Positions 63,990-64,000 of a stretch of DNA of 64,000 nt are shown here, piece after piece; position 1 is the first letter of the stretch, and each line of letters opens with the position of its first letter. A program made the position numbers and the translations under genes. The DNA lies in assembly GCA_009772935.1 (NCBI GenBank), contig WOUR01000008.1, positions 186,001-250,000 on the forward strand. Reading direction: 5' to 3'. The notes under the pieces were generated by a model that made no database searches, was not told where the DNA came from, and saw only the letters and a program-made list of their open reading frames with translations. This DNA is from Rhodospirillaceae bacterium. Lineage in GTDB: Bacteria > Pseudomonadota > Alphaproteobacteria > Reyranellales > Reyranellaceae.

Positions 63990-64000
63990 ATGGTGAATAT

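Overview
The window reads as chromosomal DNA of a high-GC alphaproteobacterium. The syntenic housekeeping blocks are secB/dnaQ/coaE, maf-aroE, rho and ubiE-ubiB-coaBC-dut, which sit near the replication origin in many alphaproteobacteria. EcfG-type promoter boxes (GGAAC-N16/17-CGTT), intracellular PHA depolymerase and a Bug-type solute receptor fit the same group. The mixture resembles Rhodospirillales or Reyranella-like genomes, but species cannot be fixed from sequence reading alone. There are about 60 densely packed genes, many with 1-4 bp start/stop overlaps. I saw no rRNA, tRNA, CRISPR array, insertion sequence or prophage.

Layout. 0.1-8.5 kb: aconitase, DinB protein, a VOC/hydrolase fusion, nitroreductase, acetyl-CoA synthetase and an amidase, all forward. 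8.6-16.8 kb: flavin reductase and NDH-2-like flavoprotein (reverse), SCO copper chaperone, PHA depolymerase, MscS channel, metallophosphatase, then an ECF42-type sigma factor with YciI, VOC and DoxX partners. 16.8-23.1 kb: a KaiC-like ATPase plus hybrid histidine kinase operon, RecQ, and two small envelope proteins. 23-31.5 kb: metabolic genes (SDR, metallo-beta-lactamase fold hydrolase, beta-propeller protein, methylacyl-CoA racemase-like enzyme), an EI24-like membrane protein, a lipoprotein, and a membrane-hydrolase fusion opposite a LytTR regulator. 31.5-42.6 kb: gentisate dioxygenase with a glutamine amidotransferase-like hydrolase, then secB, dnaQ, coaE, quinone reductase, PQQ-type sugar dehydrogenase, maf, aroE, thioesterase, MFS, rho. 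42.7-49.9 kb: a reverse-strand run from ubiE to a hydroxyisobutyrate dehydrogenase-like gene. 49.9-64 kb: a halohydrin dehalogenase homologue, a complete Opp/Dpp transporter with duplicated binding proteins, MocR/PNPOx-like pair, LysR/MFS pair, and a Bug receptor.

Regulation stands out. Three intergenic sites match the alphaproteobacterial general-stress (EcfG) promoter exactly and one matches with one mismatch; they lie before mscS, the kaiC-kinase operon, a DUF3309 gene and a secreted small protein. Two copies of TGTCGG-N17-CGTCC precede the YciI-sigma pair and the VOC-DoxX pair, a probable ECF42 autoregulon. Two families of intergenic palindromic repeats occur twice each; one copy lies at the junction where the usual maf-aroE-coaE-dnaQ order is broken.

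The most striking single gene is the SDR-fold protein at 49928-50662. It carries both halohydrin dehalogenase signatures (T-x4-F-x-G and S-x12-Y-x3-R) and shares a 25-bp divergent start region with ubiE.
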